From: Pseudomonas fluorescens | GTDB taxonomy: Bacteria; Pseudomonadota; Gammaproteobacteria; Pseudomonadales; Pseudomonadaceae | Direction: 5' to 3' | Length of the DNA: 52,740 nt | Assembly: GCF_018614775.1 (NCBI RefSeq) | Contig: NZ_JAGGOF010000082.1 | Span: forward strand, 1-52,740 | Shown: positions 44,459 through 52,161 of the stretch, in pieces | Layout of the letters: every line of letters starts with the position of its first letter | How positions within the stretch are numbered: the first letter of the stretch is position 1 | Notes under the pieces: generated by a model | What the model saw: only the letters and a program-made list of their open reading frames with translations | What the model was told of the DNA's origin: nothing | The model's database searches: none | Translations under genes and position numbers: made by a program

Positions 44459-44735
44459 TGCTCAACCCTCGCCCCGAATGACAGGCAAAAAAAAGCCCGC
44501 GGGGGAGCGGGCTAAAACCTTAGTTTCTTGAATGAGCGAGGGGACTTTACCGAATCCCATGGGTGCGTGGGGTGAAGAAAAGTTCATGCGGGAGATAAGA
44601 CAGACTGGCTGTGGGAGCAAAGCTCGCTCGATGTGAAATGCCTTTTGTAGGCACCTTCCCCATTGACTTGCAGGACATTTCCTAGAAAATCCCAACCCCT
44701 TGCGCCTGCCGATTTCGGTGCCTAGTCTTTGTCCA
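44459..44735. other. intergenic region before the structured leader
   Basis: This stretch holds the orphan terminator, a degenerate REP-like fragment (TGTGGGAGCAAAGCTCGCTCG near 44611-44631), and a possible plus-strand promoter. The promoter reads TTGACT at 44663-44668 and GAAAAT at 44685-44690 with 16-bp spacing. It would start a transcript running through the leader RNA into the DUF6124-like gene. No protein gene is convincing here. Confidence 0.5.
44487..44515 (-). terminator. orphan minus-strand terminator
   Basis: On the minus strand a GC-rich hairpin (AGCCCGCTCCCCCGCGGGCT) is followed by eight Ts. On the plus strand the hairpin is followed by AAAACC, so it is not a good terminator for the PAP2 gene. 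No convincing minus-strand gene lies just to its right; a short unrecorded transcript from about 44520-44700 is one explanation. Confidence 0.6.
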
Positions 44736-44753
44736 CCGCTGCCAATTCAGCGG
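44736..44753 (+). promoter_or_regulatory. leader hairpin upstream of seqA-like site
   Basis: CCGCTG, loop CCAATT, CAGCGG forms a perfect 6-bp hairpin just before the first target motif of the antisense-like RNA. It is likely part of the same structured leader. Confidence 0.55.
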
Positions 44754-44756
44754 TCG

Positions 44757-44783
44757 GGTTTAGTCGCTCGGCATGTCGTTAGG
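44757..44783 (+). promoter_or_regulatory. seqA-like target motif (upstream copy)
   Basis: The motif pair GGTTTAGTCG and CGTTAGG, about 10 bases apart, is complementary to the two unpaired segments of the RNA element at 44832-44909 (CGACTAACC and CCTAACG). A second copy of the pair lies downstream at 44916-44957. The upstream position corresponds to seqA of phage P4. Confidence 0.6.
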
Positions 44784-44831
44784 CGCAAGGTTCTCCTTAA
44801 AGTCAGGCTACAGTGTTGTTGCTGATTTTAT

Positions 44832-44909
44832 GGTGGCTGTGCGCAGGGCACCCTCGGGTGCGCCGGTTTCCTAACGTCCCGGTCGACTAACCTGCGTACA
44901 GCCGCCACC
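44832..44909 (+). ncRNA. C4/P4-CI-like antisense RNA element
   Basis: The sequence folds as a three-way junction. P1 is 13 bp: GGCTGTGCGCAGG at 44835-44847 pairs with CCTGCGTACAGCC at 44891-44903, with one G-U. P2 is GCACC-CTCG-GGTGC at 44848-44861. P3 is CCGG at 44863-44866 with CCGG at 44879-44882, enclosing a 12-base loop. The loop shows CCTAACGTC, perfectly complementary to GACGTTAGG at 44947-44955 over the downstream Shine-Dalgarno. The joining strand CGACTAA at 44884-44890 complements TTAGTCG at 44919-44925. Both motifs also recur upstream. The architecture is that of C4-type antisense RNAs of phages P1/P7 and the CI RNA of P4; the family assignment is by eye. Confidence 0.72.
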
Positions 44910-44915
44910 CCACCT

Positions 44916-44957
44916 CGTTTAGTCGCGAGCGGTGTCGGCTCCAACTGACGTTAGGAG
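44916..44957 (+). promoter_or_regulatory. seqC-like target motif covering the Shine-Dalgarno of the DUF6124-like gene
   Basis: This segment contains CGTTTAGTCG at 44916-44925 and GACGTTAGG at 44947-44955, the latter running into the ribosome-binding site AGGAG at 44953-44957. Both are complementary to the unpaired parts of the upstream RNA element. Pairing would mask the ribosome-binding site or favour an alternative fold of the leader. Confidence 0.65.
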
Positions 44958-44963
44958 TGCCCC

Positions 44964-45305
44964 ATGGACAAGCTCATCCCAGACCCACCCGTTCCACCGC
45001 TGCACCTGGACATCGCCGCCGACGCGAACGCCGAACGCGTGATCGATTCCTACCTGAACCCCAAACCCGCGCAACCCGAAGCAAAATCATCTTCAGACCC
45101 GCTCTTCACCATCGTCGATGGCGTCGATGCGGAAAGCCTGTTGGCCAACCTCAGCGAAACCCTGGCCTCTGCCAATGTCATGGCCGGTGACCTGGCATTC
45201 GAACTGGAAGGCTCGCGACGGCACTTTGCGTTGGGGCTGCAACAGCTGATCGAACTGGGCCAGCTCCTGGCAAACCGGGCGCTGGATACGGTTGATCCGA
45301 GGTAG
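44964..45305 (+). CDS. DUF6124-like small protein
   Basis: This 113-residue protein resembles the Pseudomonas family I know as DUF6124 (earlier DUF3077-like). It has a proline-rich N-terminus, then SYLNPKP, the segment LFTIVDGVDAESLLANLSET, LASANVMAGDLAFELEGSRR, and QQLIELGQLLANRALDTVDP. The family has no known function and often occurs in several copies per genome. It is predicted cytoplasmic, mostly helical in the C-terminal half. AGGAG at 44953-44957 is 6 bases before the ATG and lies inside the antisense target site. An intrinsic terminator follows 15 bp after the stop, so the gene is monocistronic. Confidence 0.85.
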   Translation: MDKLIPDPPVPPLHLDIAADANAERVIDSYLNPKPAQPEAKSSSDPLFTIVDGVDAESLLANLSETLASANVMAGDLAFELEGSRRHFALGLQQLIELGQLLANRALDTVDPR

Positions 45306-45319
45306 AAGCTGAAAGATTT

Positions 45320-45349
45320 GGGTTTGGTCGATGATCAAACCCATTTTTT
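45320..45349 (+). terminator. rho-independent terminator of the DUF6124-like gene
   Basis: GGGTTTG at 45320-45326 pairs with CAAACCC at 45336-45342, followed by ATTTTTT. Confidence 0.8.
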
Positions 45350-45388
45350 GCGGCAGCATACGCGGCATGCTCACTTCGGACGCCTACC

Positions 45389-46861
45389 GTGCCAACCCCC
45401 AACCGCGAAGCCCTGACAGCCCACCTCTCCAGCACCCCCGATGACGTGGCGGCACGCGCGTCGCTTTATCGCGATCTGCTCGACACCGGAGAGGTTTCAC
45501 TGGAGGGCTTGCGTGTCGCTGCCGGTCTGCGTGATCCGGCCGCGATGGCGGTGATTGCGCAGTTGAACGCCACGCCCCACAGCAATCGCCTCGGCCCGTT
45601 GTTGCCGCAGCTTCGCGGCTTGCCGATAGACCAGGTGGAACTGGACGGTGCCGAGCCACAGTGGTTTGACGCCTTGGCCGGGTTGCCGTTGCGCTCGCTG
45701 ATACTCAACGGTCCGCGGTTCAGCTGCGGTCCGGACATCTGGCGGCGTATGCCGGGCATGGCTCTCGAAACCTTGGAGATCAGTCATTTTTCCCGCGCCG
45801 ATAATGCGACCAGCCTCCCGTCGCTTGAACGTCTGCGTCGCCTCAAGTTGGACACCTACGGTGAAGACTTTGATGACGGATTTCTCCGGCAGTTGAGCAG
45901 CGCCCCCTTGCAAGCGTTGTCGTTGAACCGCTGTGACGACATCACCGACGACGGCCTTCGCGAGCTGTCGTCGCTCACGTTGTGCTCACTCACGTTGAAC
46001 TGCGCAGGGGCGCTGACTGCTCAGGGCATGGGGCACCTGTGCACGCATCCGTTGGAACAACTGACGATCAGTTCCAGCGGGGCCATCCTGCAAGATCCTG
46101 CGTGGCTCTGCGAGCTGACGGCCTTGCGGTCGCTGAGCCTGAATGACTGTTACGCCAATGACGCCATGCTCCAGGCCATCCGGGGCCTTCCCATCGAGCG
46201 ACTTTCGCTTCACTCGGCCTATGTGTGCGAGGACGATTTTGAAAGCCTCGAAGGCATGCCGCTGGCCGATCTGGATCTCAAAGGTTCACGACAGATGATC
46301 GAGCGGCTCGATGTGCTGCACCGGTTTCCACTGAAGCGACTGGGGCTCTGCGATGTGCAAGGCATCAGCGCCCAGACTTTGCGCGATCTTGAAGGGCTGG
46401 GCCTGGAGTCGCTGGACCTGTCCTTGAACGAAGTCAGCTGGAAAGAACTGAAACAACTGGCCGGCCTGCCGCTGAAGCGGTTGGATCTGAGCTTCTGTGA
46501 GGGCGTGGACGGCAAGACATTGCGCAAGCTCGTCGAAATGGGCCTGCCATTGGAGCAACTGGAAATCAGCGGCCTGGACCTGCGCGATGCCGACTTGGCG
46601 TGCCTGCGTGACTTGCCGCTGCAACGCCTGGGCTTGTATGAGAGCCCTTGGTTGACCGACGCCGGCGTCGCCCACCTAGCCGGGCTGCCACTGCGGGACC
46701 TGACACTCGAAGCCGGCCCAGGGGAGTCGCAACTCACGTCAACCATGGTCTCGGTGCTGGAGCGGTTGCCGCTGGAACGGTTGTCGCTGCGTAATTGCTC
46801 GAAGATCAGCGCAGAGGGGTGGGATCGTTTGGCTAGATTATCGGCTCGGGTGTCCGCATGA
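45389..46861 (+). CDS. leucine-rich-repeat protein
   Basis: This 490-residue protein has no signal peptide. Its N-terminal 35 residues (SSTPDDVAARASLYRDLLDTG) look like the 'repeat-companion' domain often found at the start of LRR and similar proteins. From about residue 80 to the end it is built of about 15 leucine-rich repeats of 23-26 residues with patterns such as LPLKRLDLSFCEGVDGKTL and LPLERLSLRNCSKISAEG. This is the cysteine-containing/amn1-like type, a protein-binding solenoid. Start is GTG at 45389 with only CGGA upstream, so it could be elsewhere. Its stop overlaps the nuclease start (ATGA), so the two proteins are probably made together. Function unknown. Confidence 0.82.
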   Translation: MPTPNREALTAHLSSTPDDVAARASLYRDLLDTGEVSLEGLRVAAGLRDPAAMAVIAQLNATPHSNRLGPLLPQLRGLPIDQVELDGAEPQWFDALAGLPLRSLILNGPRFSCGPDIWRRMPGMALETLEISHFSRADNATSLPSLERLRRLKLDTYGEDFDDGFLRQLSSAPLQALSLNRCDDITDDGLRELSSLTLCSLTLNCAGALTAQGMGHLCTHPLEQLTISSSGAILQDPAWLCELTALRSLSLNDCYANDAMLQAIRGLPIERLSLHSAYVCEDDFESLEGMPLADLDLKGSRQMIERLDVLHRFPLKRLGLCDVQGISAQTLRDLEGLGLESLDLSLNEVSWKELKQLAGLPLKRLDLSFCEGVDGKTLRKLVEMGLPLEQLEISGLDLRDADLACLRDLPLQRLGLYESPWLTDAGVAHLAGLPLRDLTLEAGPGESQLTSTMVSVLERLPLERLSLRNCSKISAEGWDRLARLSARVSA

Positions 46862-47877
46862 GCAAACCAAACACACCTCATCGTGCAGCGGACGAACGCT
46901 TCGACGAAGTGCTCGCGTTGATCCACAGCGCCAGACAGCAGGCCATGCAGGCGGTTAACACCCGACTGATCGAGCTGTACTGGCAGGTTGGCGCATACAT
47001 CAGCCGCAAACTGGAACGGGCCGAGTGGGGCGATGCCGTGGTCAGTCAACTGGCCGACCATCTGGCCCGGACCCAACCAGGTTTGCGTGGATTTACCCGG
47101 TCGAACCTGTTCCGCATGCGCCAGTTCTACGAGACCTACCGTACCGAGGAAAAAGTCGCACCACTGGCGCGACAATTGTCCTGGTCCCACAACTTGATCA
47201 TTTTCAGCCAGAGCAAACACCCGGAAGAGAGGGAGTTCTACTTGCGCATGGCGATACAGGAGAAATGGTCGAAGCGCGAGCTGGAACGCCAGTGTAAGGC
47301 CGCATTGTTCGAGCGCAGTGTCACCCAACCGGCAAAAGTCTCCGCAGTACTGAGGCACACTCACCCCGCTGCGCTGGAGGTGTTTCGCGACGCCTACATG
47401 GTCGAGTTTCTCGACCTGCCTGGTGGCCATGCCGAGGCCGATTTGCACCGGGGCTTGTTGATCCGCCTCAAGGATTTTCTTATTGAGCTGGGCCGCGACT
47501 TTTGCTTTGTCGGCTCTGAATACCCACTGCAAGTCGGTGGGCGTGATTTCGCTCTGGACCTGCTGTTCTTCCACCGTGGCCTCAATTGCCTAGTGGCCAT
47601 CGAGCTAAAGGTTGGCCGCTTCGAGCCGGAGTACCTGGGCAACCTCGGTTTCTACTTGGAGGCTCTGGACCGCGACGAACGTAAGTCCCACGAAAACCCC
47701 GCCATTGGTGTGCTGCTCTGTGCCAGCAAGGACGATGAGGTGGTTGAGTACGCTCTCAATCGTAGCCTTTCGCCGGCATTGATTGCCGAATACCAGACAC
47801 GACTACCGGACAAGCAGTTGCTGCAGGCAAAGCTGCATGAGTTTTATACGTTGAATACTGCGCTTAGGGACGATTAA
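46858..47877 (+). CDS. DUF1016/YhcG-type PD-(D/E)XK nuclease domain protein
   Basis: This 339-residue protein has the YhcG N-terminal helical domain (ALIHSARQQAMQAVNTRLIE, LYWQVGAYISRKLE, FTRSNLFRMRQFYETY, LARQLSWSHNLIIFSQSKHP) and a C-terminal nuclease fold. The fold carries D234 in FALDLLFF and E249-x-K251 in VAIELKVGRFEPEYLGN, the PD-(D/E)XK catalytic signature. The family is associated with restriction-modification and defence loci and recombination-dependent growth inhibition; a specific role is not established here. It has no ribosome-binding site of its own and overlaps the LRR gene, pointing to translational coupling. It ends the operon, with 118 bp before the next gene. Confidence 0.9.
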   Translation: MSKPNTPHRAADERFDEVLALIHSARQQAMQAVNTRLIELYWQVGAYISRKLERAEWGDAVVSQLADHLARTQPGLRGFTRSNLFRMRQFYETYRTEEKVAPLARQLSWSHNLIIFSQSKHPEEREFYLRMAIQEKWSKRELERQCKAALFERSVTQPAKVSAVLRHTHPAALEVFRDAYMVEFLDLPGGHAEADLHRGLLIRLKDFLIELGRDFCFVGSEYPLQVGGRDFALDLLFFHRGLNCLVAIELKVGRFEPEYLGNLGFYLEALDRDERKSHENPAIGVLLCASKDDEVVEYALNRSLSPALIAEYQTRLPDKQLLQAKLHEFYTLNTALRDD

Positions 47878-47995
47878 CGAGTAGGTTCAGGTATTCCGCC
47901 CTGATAGAAATAGGCAAGGCTCCCAGGCAAACCGGCATAGGTGCCTCGGTTGTCGATGGCTACCATGGCCGGGTACCTACCGATTGGAGCTCGTC

Positions 47996-48829
47996 ATGCA
48001 CAGCAGCAAAACCCTATTCATCACGGCCGTGAGCAGTGGCTTTGGCAATGCCCTGGCCCAGGAAGCGCTCGCTGCCGGCCACCGTGTCATCGGCACCGTG
48101 CGTAGCGAGGCCGCCTTGCAGGCTTTCGAGCAACTTTCTGCCGATCGTGCTCACGGCGTCCTCCTGGATGTCACCGACTTCGAGCGGATCGACGGCGTGG
48201 TCGCCACTGCAGAAGCCGCTCACGGCCCGGTCGATGTGTTGGTCAACAATGCCGGCTACGGTCATGAGGGCGTTTTCGAAGAGTCGCCGCTGGAGGAGAT
48301 GCGGCGCCAGTTCGACGTCAACGTGTTCGGCGCAGTGGCCGTGACCAAGGCATTCCTGCCGTATTTTCGCCAGCGCCGTGCCGGGCATATCCTCAATATC
48401 ACCTCGATGGGCGGCACCATCACCATGCCGGGCATCGCGTATTACTGCGGGAGCAAGTTCGCCCTGGAGGGGATCTCCGATACGCTGAGCAAAGAGCTGC
48501 GGCCGTTCAACATCTTCGTCACGGCCGTCGGCCCCGGCTCGTTTCGAACCGATTGGGCCGGTCGCTCGATGCAGCGCACGCCGCGCAGCATTGCCGACTA
48601 CGACGCCAGTTTTGACCCGATACGCAAAGCCCGTGAAGAGAAGAGCGGCAAACAGCAGGGCGACCCGCAAAAAGCTGCGCAAGCGATGTTGCAGGTGATT
48701 GCCAGCCCGACGCCGCCTGCCCATTTGCTGCTGGGCAGCGATGCGCTGAGTCTGGTGCGGGACAAGTTGAGGCATGCGGTCAGTGAGATTGATCAGTGGG
48801 AGTCGCTGACCCGTTCGACCGACGGCTGA
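47996..48829 (+). CDS. short-chain dehydrogenase/reductase
   Basis: This 277-residue classical SDR is a cytoplasmic NAD(P)-dependent oxidoreductase with unknown substrate. It has VLVNNAGYGHEG, the catalytic serine in NITSMGG and the Y150-x-x-x-K154 pair (YYCGSK). The cofactor loop reads TAVSSGFG instead of the canonical TGxxxGxG, with alanine replacing the first glycine. Start at 47996 has TGGAGC upstream. An AraC regulator follows 24 bp later in the same direction, which suggests regulation or coexpression. Confidence 0.9.
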   Translation: MHSSKTLFITAVSSGFGNALAQEALAAGHRVIGTVRSEAALQAFEQLSADRAHGVLLDVTDFERIDGVVATAEAAHGPVDVLVNNAGYGHEGVFEESPLEEMRRQFDVNVFGAVAVTKAFLPYFRQRRAGHILNITSMGGTITMPGIAYYCGSKFALEGISDTLSKELRPFNIFVTAVGPGSFRTDWAGRSMQRTPRSIADYDASFDPIRKAREEKSGKQQGDPQKAAQAMLQVIASPTPPAHLLLGSDALSLVRDKLRHAVSEIDQWESLTRSTDG

Positions 48830-48853
48830 GCGGCCAGCAGCAAGGAGAGGTGA

Positions 48854-49792
48854 ATGACCCAGGCTGATTCGCGCAGCTCGCGCATGGTGCAGTTGATGGA
48901 AAAACTCGCACCGGTCGAGGGCTACAACCTGAGTGCCCTGGAGGACGTGCGTTTCCTGCGCTCGAACCGGCCACTGACTCGCACACCGGTTCTGTATGAG
49001 CCCGGTATCGTGATCCTGTGCCAGGGCCGCAAGCGCGGCTACCTGGGCGATGAGGTCTACGTCTATGACGCGCGGCATTACCTGGTGGTGTCCGTCCCGG
49101 TGTCGTTCACCATGGAGACCGACGCCAGCGAGGCAGAGCCCATGCTGGCGATCTACATGCGCCTGGACCTGCAACTGGCCAGCGAGTTGATGTTGCAGGT
49201 CGACGAAGCGCTCGGCCCGAGCGAGGCCCCGCCCAAGGGCATGTACGCTTCGCCGATGGACGATGGGTTGTGCGCCTCGACGCTGCGCTTTCTTGAAGCC
49301 ATGAGCACGCCGGGCGATGCACAAATACTCGGGCCTTCGCTGATGCGAGAAATCTACTATCGCATCCTGACCGGCGAGCAGGGCGGTTCGATGCGCGCCG
49401 CACTGAGTCGCCAAGGCCGCTTCGGTCAGATCACCCGCGCCATCCGCAAGATCCACAGCAGCTATCAAGAGCGTCTGGACGTCGAGGCACTCGCCCGCGA
49501 AGCCAACATGAGCGTGCCGAGTTTTCACCTGCACTTTCGCAGCGTGACGGATGCCTCGCCCATGCAATACCTGAAATCGACGCGCCTCCACCAGGCGCGA
49601 TTGTTGATGCTGCGCAACGCCATGAATGCCTCGACGGCGGCGTTCAACGTTGGCTACGAAAGCGCCTCGCAGTTCAGCCGCGAGTTCAAGCGGCTGTTTG
49701 GCCGAACGCCCCAGGCCGAGATCGAGTGGATGAAGGCGACGTACGCCTTGCCTGCACCGGCGTCGCCGTCGGTTTACGTGTCGTCGCATTAG
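48854..49792 (+). CDS. AraC-family transcriptional regulator
   Basis: This 312-residue regulator has an N-terminal AraC_N (cupin-like) domain (YEPGIVILCQGRKRGYLGDE, YDARHYLVVSVPVSFTMETD) and a C-terminal double helix-turn-helix (LDVEALAREANMSVPSFHLH, FNVGYESASQFSREFKRLFG). It resembles YqhC-type regulators, which respond to aldehydes and control neighbouring reductases; control of the adjacent SDR is therefore plausible but inferred. AAGGAGAGG precedes the start at close spacing. The convergent LysR gene ends 58 bp downstream. Confidence 0.92.
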   Translation: MTQADSRSSRMVQLMEKLAPVEGYNLSALEDVRFLRSNRPLTRTPVLYEPGIVILCQGRKRGYLGDEVYVYDARHYLVVSVPVSFTMETDASEAEPMLAIYMRLDLQLASELMLQVDEALGPSEAPPKGMYASPMDDGLCASTLRFLEAMSTPGDAQILGPSLMREIYYRILTGEQGGSMRAALSRQGRFGQITRAIRKIHSSYQERLDVEALAREANMSVPSFHLHFRSVTDASPMQYLKSTRLHQARLLMLRNAMNASTAAFNVGYESASQFSREFKRLFGRTPQAEIEWMKATYALPAPASPSVYVSSH

Positions 49793-49849
49793 GCCTGGGC
49801 GGCCGCTGTTCAGCGGTCGGCGCTACCGGCGCGGCCCGGCGAGCCGGTG

Positions 49850-50725
49850 CTATCCCCTCAACACCAGCGACATGTCCGGGTACGCGGCGCAGATGAAGTC
49901 CACGAAGGCGCGAACCTTGGGGGCCGCCAGGCGCCTGGACGTATGCAAGACCCACAGCGCGGGCTCTGCGCCCAATACCGTACCCCACTCGACCAACTCG
50001 CCCCGGGCCAGCTGTTGCCAGGCGATGGATTGCGGAATCAGCGCAACCCCTCCACCGGCGATAGCGGCGTCGCGGACCATCAGCAGCGAGGAGAATTGCA
50101 GTTTTGGCATCGGCTCCAGGACCAGTTGCCCGCCATCGAGACTCCACTGGGTGGGTTGGAAAACCGACGTCACGATGGCGGGGACGGCCCGGATGGCGCC
50201 GGGCTGGGGCTTGGGTAGGCCAGGCGCCGCCACGACCACCAGCCGGTCCTTGGCGAAGCAGCGGCCGACCAGATTGCTGTCCGGGCTGGGGTTGATCCGG
50301 ATGGCGACGTCGAACTGTTCCTCCACCAGATCGACCGTGCGATCTTCCGCCACGACATCGATCACCACCTCCGGATAAGCCGCGCAGAATTCAGCGCCGA
50401 TGCGCCCCATCGCGAGCTGGGAAAACAACACCGGCGCCGCGACCCGCAAGCGCCCGCGCGGCGTTGACAGGCCTTCGCGAGCCGCCGTCATGGCTTCGCT
50501 GACTTCACTCAGCGGGCCCTCCGTTCGAGCCATCAGCCGCTCGCCCGCTTCGGTGAGCTTCAGGCCGCGCGCGCTGCGCTCGATCAGCCTCACACCCAAT
50601 TGCTCCTCAAGATCGGCGATCCGCCGCGACAGCGTCGCCTTGGAAATGCCGCTCGCACGGCTTGCCTTCCCCAGGCCCTCATTGGTGGCGACGAGGATGA
50701 AATCGATCAGCGCGTTCAGGTTCAT
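49850..50725 (-). CDS. LysR-family transcriptional regulator
   Basis: This 291-residue LysR-type protein has a helix-turn-helix (ALIDFILVATNEGLGKASRA, LSRRIADLEEQLGVRLIERS) and an effector domain (GRLRVAAPVLFSQLAMGRIG, DVAIRINPSPDSNLVGRCFA), like CrgA/AaeR-type members. Start at 50725 has CGGA upstream; the reading from 50803 adds an implausible basic leader. It is divergent from an NmrA-like oxidoreductase gene across 159 bp, which makes that gene its likely target. Confidence 0.9.
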   Translation of the reverse strand: MNLNALIDFILVATNEGLGKASRASGISKATLSRRIADLEEQLGVRLIERSARGLKLTEAGERLMARTEGPLSEVSEAMTAAREGLSTPRGRLRVAAPVLFSQLAMGRIGAEFCAAYPEVVIDVVAEDRTVDLVEEQFDVAIRINPSPDSNLVGRCFAKDRLVVVAAPGLPKPQPGAIRAVPAIVTSVFQPTQWSLDGGQLVLEPMPKLQFSSLLMVRDAAIAGGGVALIPQSIAWQQLARGELVEWGTVLGAEPALWVLHTSRRLAAPKVRAFVDFICAAYPDMSLVLRG

Positions 50726-50884
50726 GGTGTTCCGTTTTTGAAACGATGTGTCTGGATTCTGTGGTCTTCGTTTTCCAAGTGCAACGGAATACTTTCTCCT
50801 CATCGAACTTGCCGAGCCATTTCACTGAACCGCTGCAAGGCATTCGAACGCAATCGCACCTTCAACCCATGCAGGAGTTTCAAC

Positions 50885-51763
50885 ATGAGCATTCTCGTGA
50901 CAGGCGCCACCGGCACCATTGGTTCACTCATCACCCAAGGCCTGGCGGACGCCGGTGCCGAAGTCAAAGCCCTGGTGCGCCAGGCGGGTAAACGTGCCTT
51001 CCCGGCAGGCGTCACCGAAGTCGTCGCCGACCTCACCGACATCACCTCGATGCGCGTTGCACTGTCCTCGGTGCGCACGCTGTTCCTGCTGAACGCCGTC
51101 ACGCCCGACGAAGTCACCCAGGCCCTCATCACCCTGAACCTCGCACGCGAAGCCGGCATCGAGCGCATCGTCTACCTGTCGGTGATCCATGCCGACACGT
51201 TCACCAACGTCCCGCACTTCACCGGCAAACACACGGTCGAGCGCATGATCGAAAGCCTCGACATCCCCGCGACCATCCTGCGACCGGCCTACTTCATGCA
51301 AAACGATCGCATGGTTCTGCAAGCGATCCAGGACTACTCGGTCTACCCGATGCCCATCGGTTCAGCGGGCGTCTCGATGATCGATACGCGCGACATCGCC
51401 GCCGTCGCCGTTGCCGAGCTGTTGCGACGCGACAGGGCGCCCTCGGCGCTGGACCGCTTGACGCTGGAGTTGGTAGGGCCGCAAGCGCTGACCGGTGCGG
51501 AGGTGGCGAAGATCTGGAGCGCGGCCCTGGGGCGGGAAATTGCTTATGGCGGGGATGACGTTGCGGGTTTTGAAGGGCAATTGGCTTCGTATGGGCCCGG
51601 TTGGTTAGCGTATGACATGCGGCTGATGATGGAAGGGATTCAGGCGTTTGGTATGCGGGCGGCTGGGGGGACGGTGGAGCGGATTGAGGGGGTTATTGGG
51701 CGGTCGTTGCGGAGTTATGAGGCGTTTGTGCGGGAGGTGGTTGTTGGCGGGGAAATGGGCTGA
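50885..51763 (+). CDS. NmrA-like / atypical SDR NAD(P)-binding oxidoreductase
   Basis: This 292-residue protein begins with the nucleotide-binding motif ILVTGATGTIGSLITQGLAD. It has the NmrA-type segments VVADLTDITSMRVALSSVRT, LFLLNAVTPDEV, RIVYLSVIHAD, FTGKHTVERMIESLDIPATI and LRPAYFMQND. Such proteins act as quinone oxidoreductases (QorB-like) or redox sensors; the reaction cannot be fixed from sequence. AGGAG at 50873-50877 is well spaced. A LysR gene is divergent upstream. Base composition at its 3' end turns G-rich with repeated GCGG/GGAG runs but the frame remains open. Confidence 0.88.
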   Translation: MSILVTGATGTIGSLITQGLADAGAEVKALVRQAGKRAFPAGVTEVVADLTDITSMRVALSSVRTLFLLNAVTPDEVTQALITLNLAREAGIERIVYLSVIHADTFTNVPHFTGKHTVERMIESLDIPATILRPAYFMQNDRMVLQAIQDYSVYPMPIGSAGVSMIDTRDIAAVAVAELLRRDRAPSALDRLTLELVGPQALTGAEVAKIWSAALGREIAYGGDDVAGFEGQLASYGPGWLAYDMRLMMEGIQAFGMRAAGGTVERIEGVIGRSLRSYEAFVREVVVGGEMG

Positions 51764-51890
51764 CGGGCGGGTGCAAGAAAGGCGCAACGGCGGCTGAAGA
51801 GCTTGGGGGAGCGTCTTGAAGGCTGCGCGGGTTGGGGTGGATTTCCGTGGGCGTCAGGAGAAGTTGAAGCTTGGTACGGATTGGATTTCA

Positions 51891-51932
51891 GGCACAAAAA
51901 AACACGTCCGGGGGACGTCTTTTTTTGTGCCG
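51891..51932. terminator. strong bidirectional hairpin terminator
   Basis: A long inverted repeat GGCACAAAAAAACACGTCC / GGACGT-C-TTTTTTTGTGCC has T-tracts on both strands. It lies 128 bp after the NmrA-like gene. The 127 bp between them hold nothing recognisable. Confidence 0.8.
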
Positions 51933-51950
51933 GGCTAAGTTGAACTACGG

Positions 51951-52160
51951 ATGTATTCAGTTGTTTTTAAAAGTTATTCCGTTGTTGTTTTTGTGTGGAA
52001 TATCGTTTGGAATACCATCTGGTCGGAAGGCAAGGTAAAGCCCAACGTGAGTGATGACGAACGGCATTTTCTTCGTAATCGAGTATTTGAAAGTAGTGGC
52101 GGGAGCAATCATTCTCACTCAGAATCGAGACGAAATGGAAGGCGACCTAGACGAGGATGA
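51951..52160 (+). CDS. possible small hypothetical protein
   Basis: A 69-codon reading frame (ATG 51951, TGA 52158-52160) ends one base before the ATG of the next gene, the spacing expected of an operon pair. The protein is basic and unlike anything I recognise (ERHFLRNRVFESSGGSNHSH near the end). There is no clear ribosome-binding site, and the frame competes with an overlapping open frame of the following gene (possible starts at 52054 and 52135). It may therefore be chance. Confidence 0.3.
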   Translation: MYSVVFKSYSVVVFVWNIVWNTIWSEGKVKPNVSDDERHFLRNRVFESSGGSNHSHSESRRNGRRPRRG

Positions 52161-52161
52161 C

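Noticed and set aside
44462..44695. 77-codon minus-strand frame next to the orphan terminator
   Set aside because: No family resemblance and weak start signals; it overlaps the terminator hairpin itself, so a protein gene is unlikely although a small RNA remains possible.
48014..49789. 591-codon minus-strand frame spanning the SDR and AraC genes
   Set aside because: It covers two recognisable plus-strand genes and their junction, with Arg/His-rich composition expected of a shadow frame.
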